Source of the DNA: Beijerinckiaceae bacterium
Lineage (GTDB): Bacteria; Pseudomonadota; Alphaproteobacteria; Rhizobiales; Beijerinckiaceae
Direction: 5' to 3'
Assembly (NCBI GenBank): GCA_030684835.1
Contig: JAUXWZ010000189.1
Location: forward strand, 1 to 52,910
DNA length: 52,910 nucleotides
Made by a program: the position numbers and the translations under genes. Of this stretch, positions 52,816 to 52,910 are shown piece after piece. Position 1 is the stretch's first letter, and each line of letters begins with the position of its first letter. Below the pieces are notes generated by a model, which saw only the letters and a program-made list of their open reading frames with translations, had not been told where the DNA came from and did not search any database.

Positions 52816-52910
52816 ATGACGCTGAAGCTTTTTCGCGCAGCCGCCGTTGGCGCGATTGCAACTCTCATCGTCGCGCCTGCTTCGGCCCAATCGCCCGCCG
52901 ATTTCTATAA
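52816..52910 (+). CDS. TctC-like periplasmic binding protein, 5' part only (runs off the window)
   Basis: Only 31 codons are visible: a signal peptide (MTLKLFRAAAVGAIATLIVA, cut near PASAQ) followed by SPADFYK. The D-F-Y motif right after the signal matches the binding proteins at 2705 and 3874, so this is probably a further TctC/Bug-type receptor. A GGGAGAG ribosome site lies eight bases before the ATG. The gene starts 38 bases after lpdA on the same strand. Confidence 0.6.
   Translation, partial: MTLKLFRAAAVGAIATLIVAPASAQSPADFY

Noticed and set aside
51416-52861. 481-codon minus-strand frame opposite lpdA
   Set aside because: Antisense shadow of lpdA with no recognisable motif and excess His/Arg/Asp. 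It is not a gene.

Overview
The window is a GC-rich, gene-dense bacterial chromosome segment. It most resembles an alphaproteobacterium of the order Hyphomicrobiales (Rhizobiales). The pointers are the ftsB-like / pdhA / pdhB / pdhC / lpd order with a DUF5076 gene between pdhB and pdhC, the aapJQMP amino-acid transporter, the DUF3305/DUF3306 formate dehydrogenase cluster, and several orphan TctC/Bug-type binding proteins. No phage, IS element, CRISPR array or plasmid signature was seen.

Layout. 1-0.3 kb: tRNA-Glu with its own promoter. 0.3-7 kb: a minus-strand binding protein/amidohydrolase pair, two plus-strand orphan TctC-type binding proteins and an SLC13-type permease. 7.1-11.1 kb: a minus-strand molybdenum hydroxylase operon (2Fe-2S subunit, TAT-exported Mo subunit, triheme cytochrome c). 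11.3-14 kb: lytic transglycosylase, PHA-system protein and a sigma-54 response regulator. 14-17.2 kb: two overlapping MoeA paralogues, one degenerate and one fused to a periplasmic-binding-protein-like domain. 17.2-21.1 kb (minus): MobA, Mrp and an HdrA-like polyferredoxin. 21.2-30.6 kb (plus): a formate dehydrogenase operon with a lipoate-ligase-like protein, four DUF proteins, an HTH-TorD fusion, a small TAT protein and the alpha, beta and gamma subunits. 30.7-32.5 kb: MobB and a canonical-type MoeA. 32.6-34.9 kb: a 51-aa membrane protein, a WD40-cytochrome c fusion, a TusA-like protein and a DUF971 protein. 35-38.3 kb: a NitT/TauT-type ABC transporter. 38.3-46.3 kb: cystathionine beta-lyase, aapJQMP, chromate transporter and a PEP-mutase-family lyase. 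46.3-52.8 kb: ftsB-like gene and the pyruvate dehydrogenase operon, followed by the start of another binding protein.

From 14 to 32.5 kb most genes serve one purpose: making molybdenum cofactor (MoeA x3, MobA, MobB), handling Fe-S clusters and electrons (Mrp, polyferredoxin), and building and exporting a periplasmic formate dehydrogenase whose electrons pass through a membrane cytochrome b to the quinone pool. The least explained parts are the HdrA-like polyferredoxin without an evident flavin site, the HTH-TorD fusion beside a perfect palindrome, the lipoate-ligase-like protein without an evident catalytic lysine, and the two MoeA paralogues that have lost different active-site residues. Gene calls rest on reading translated sequence and recalled family motifs. 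No database search was run, so DUF numbers are from memory.
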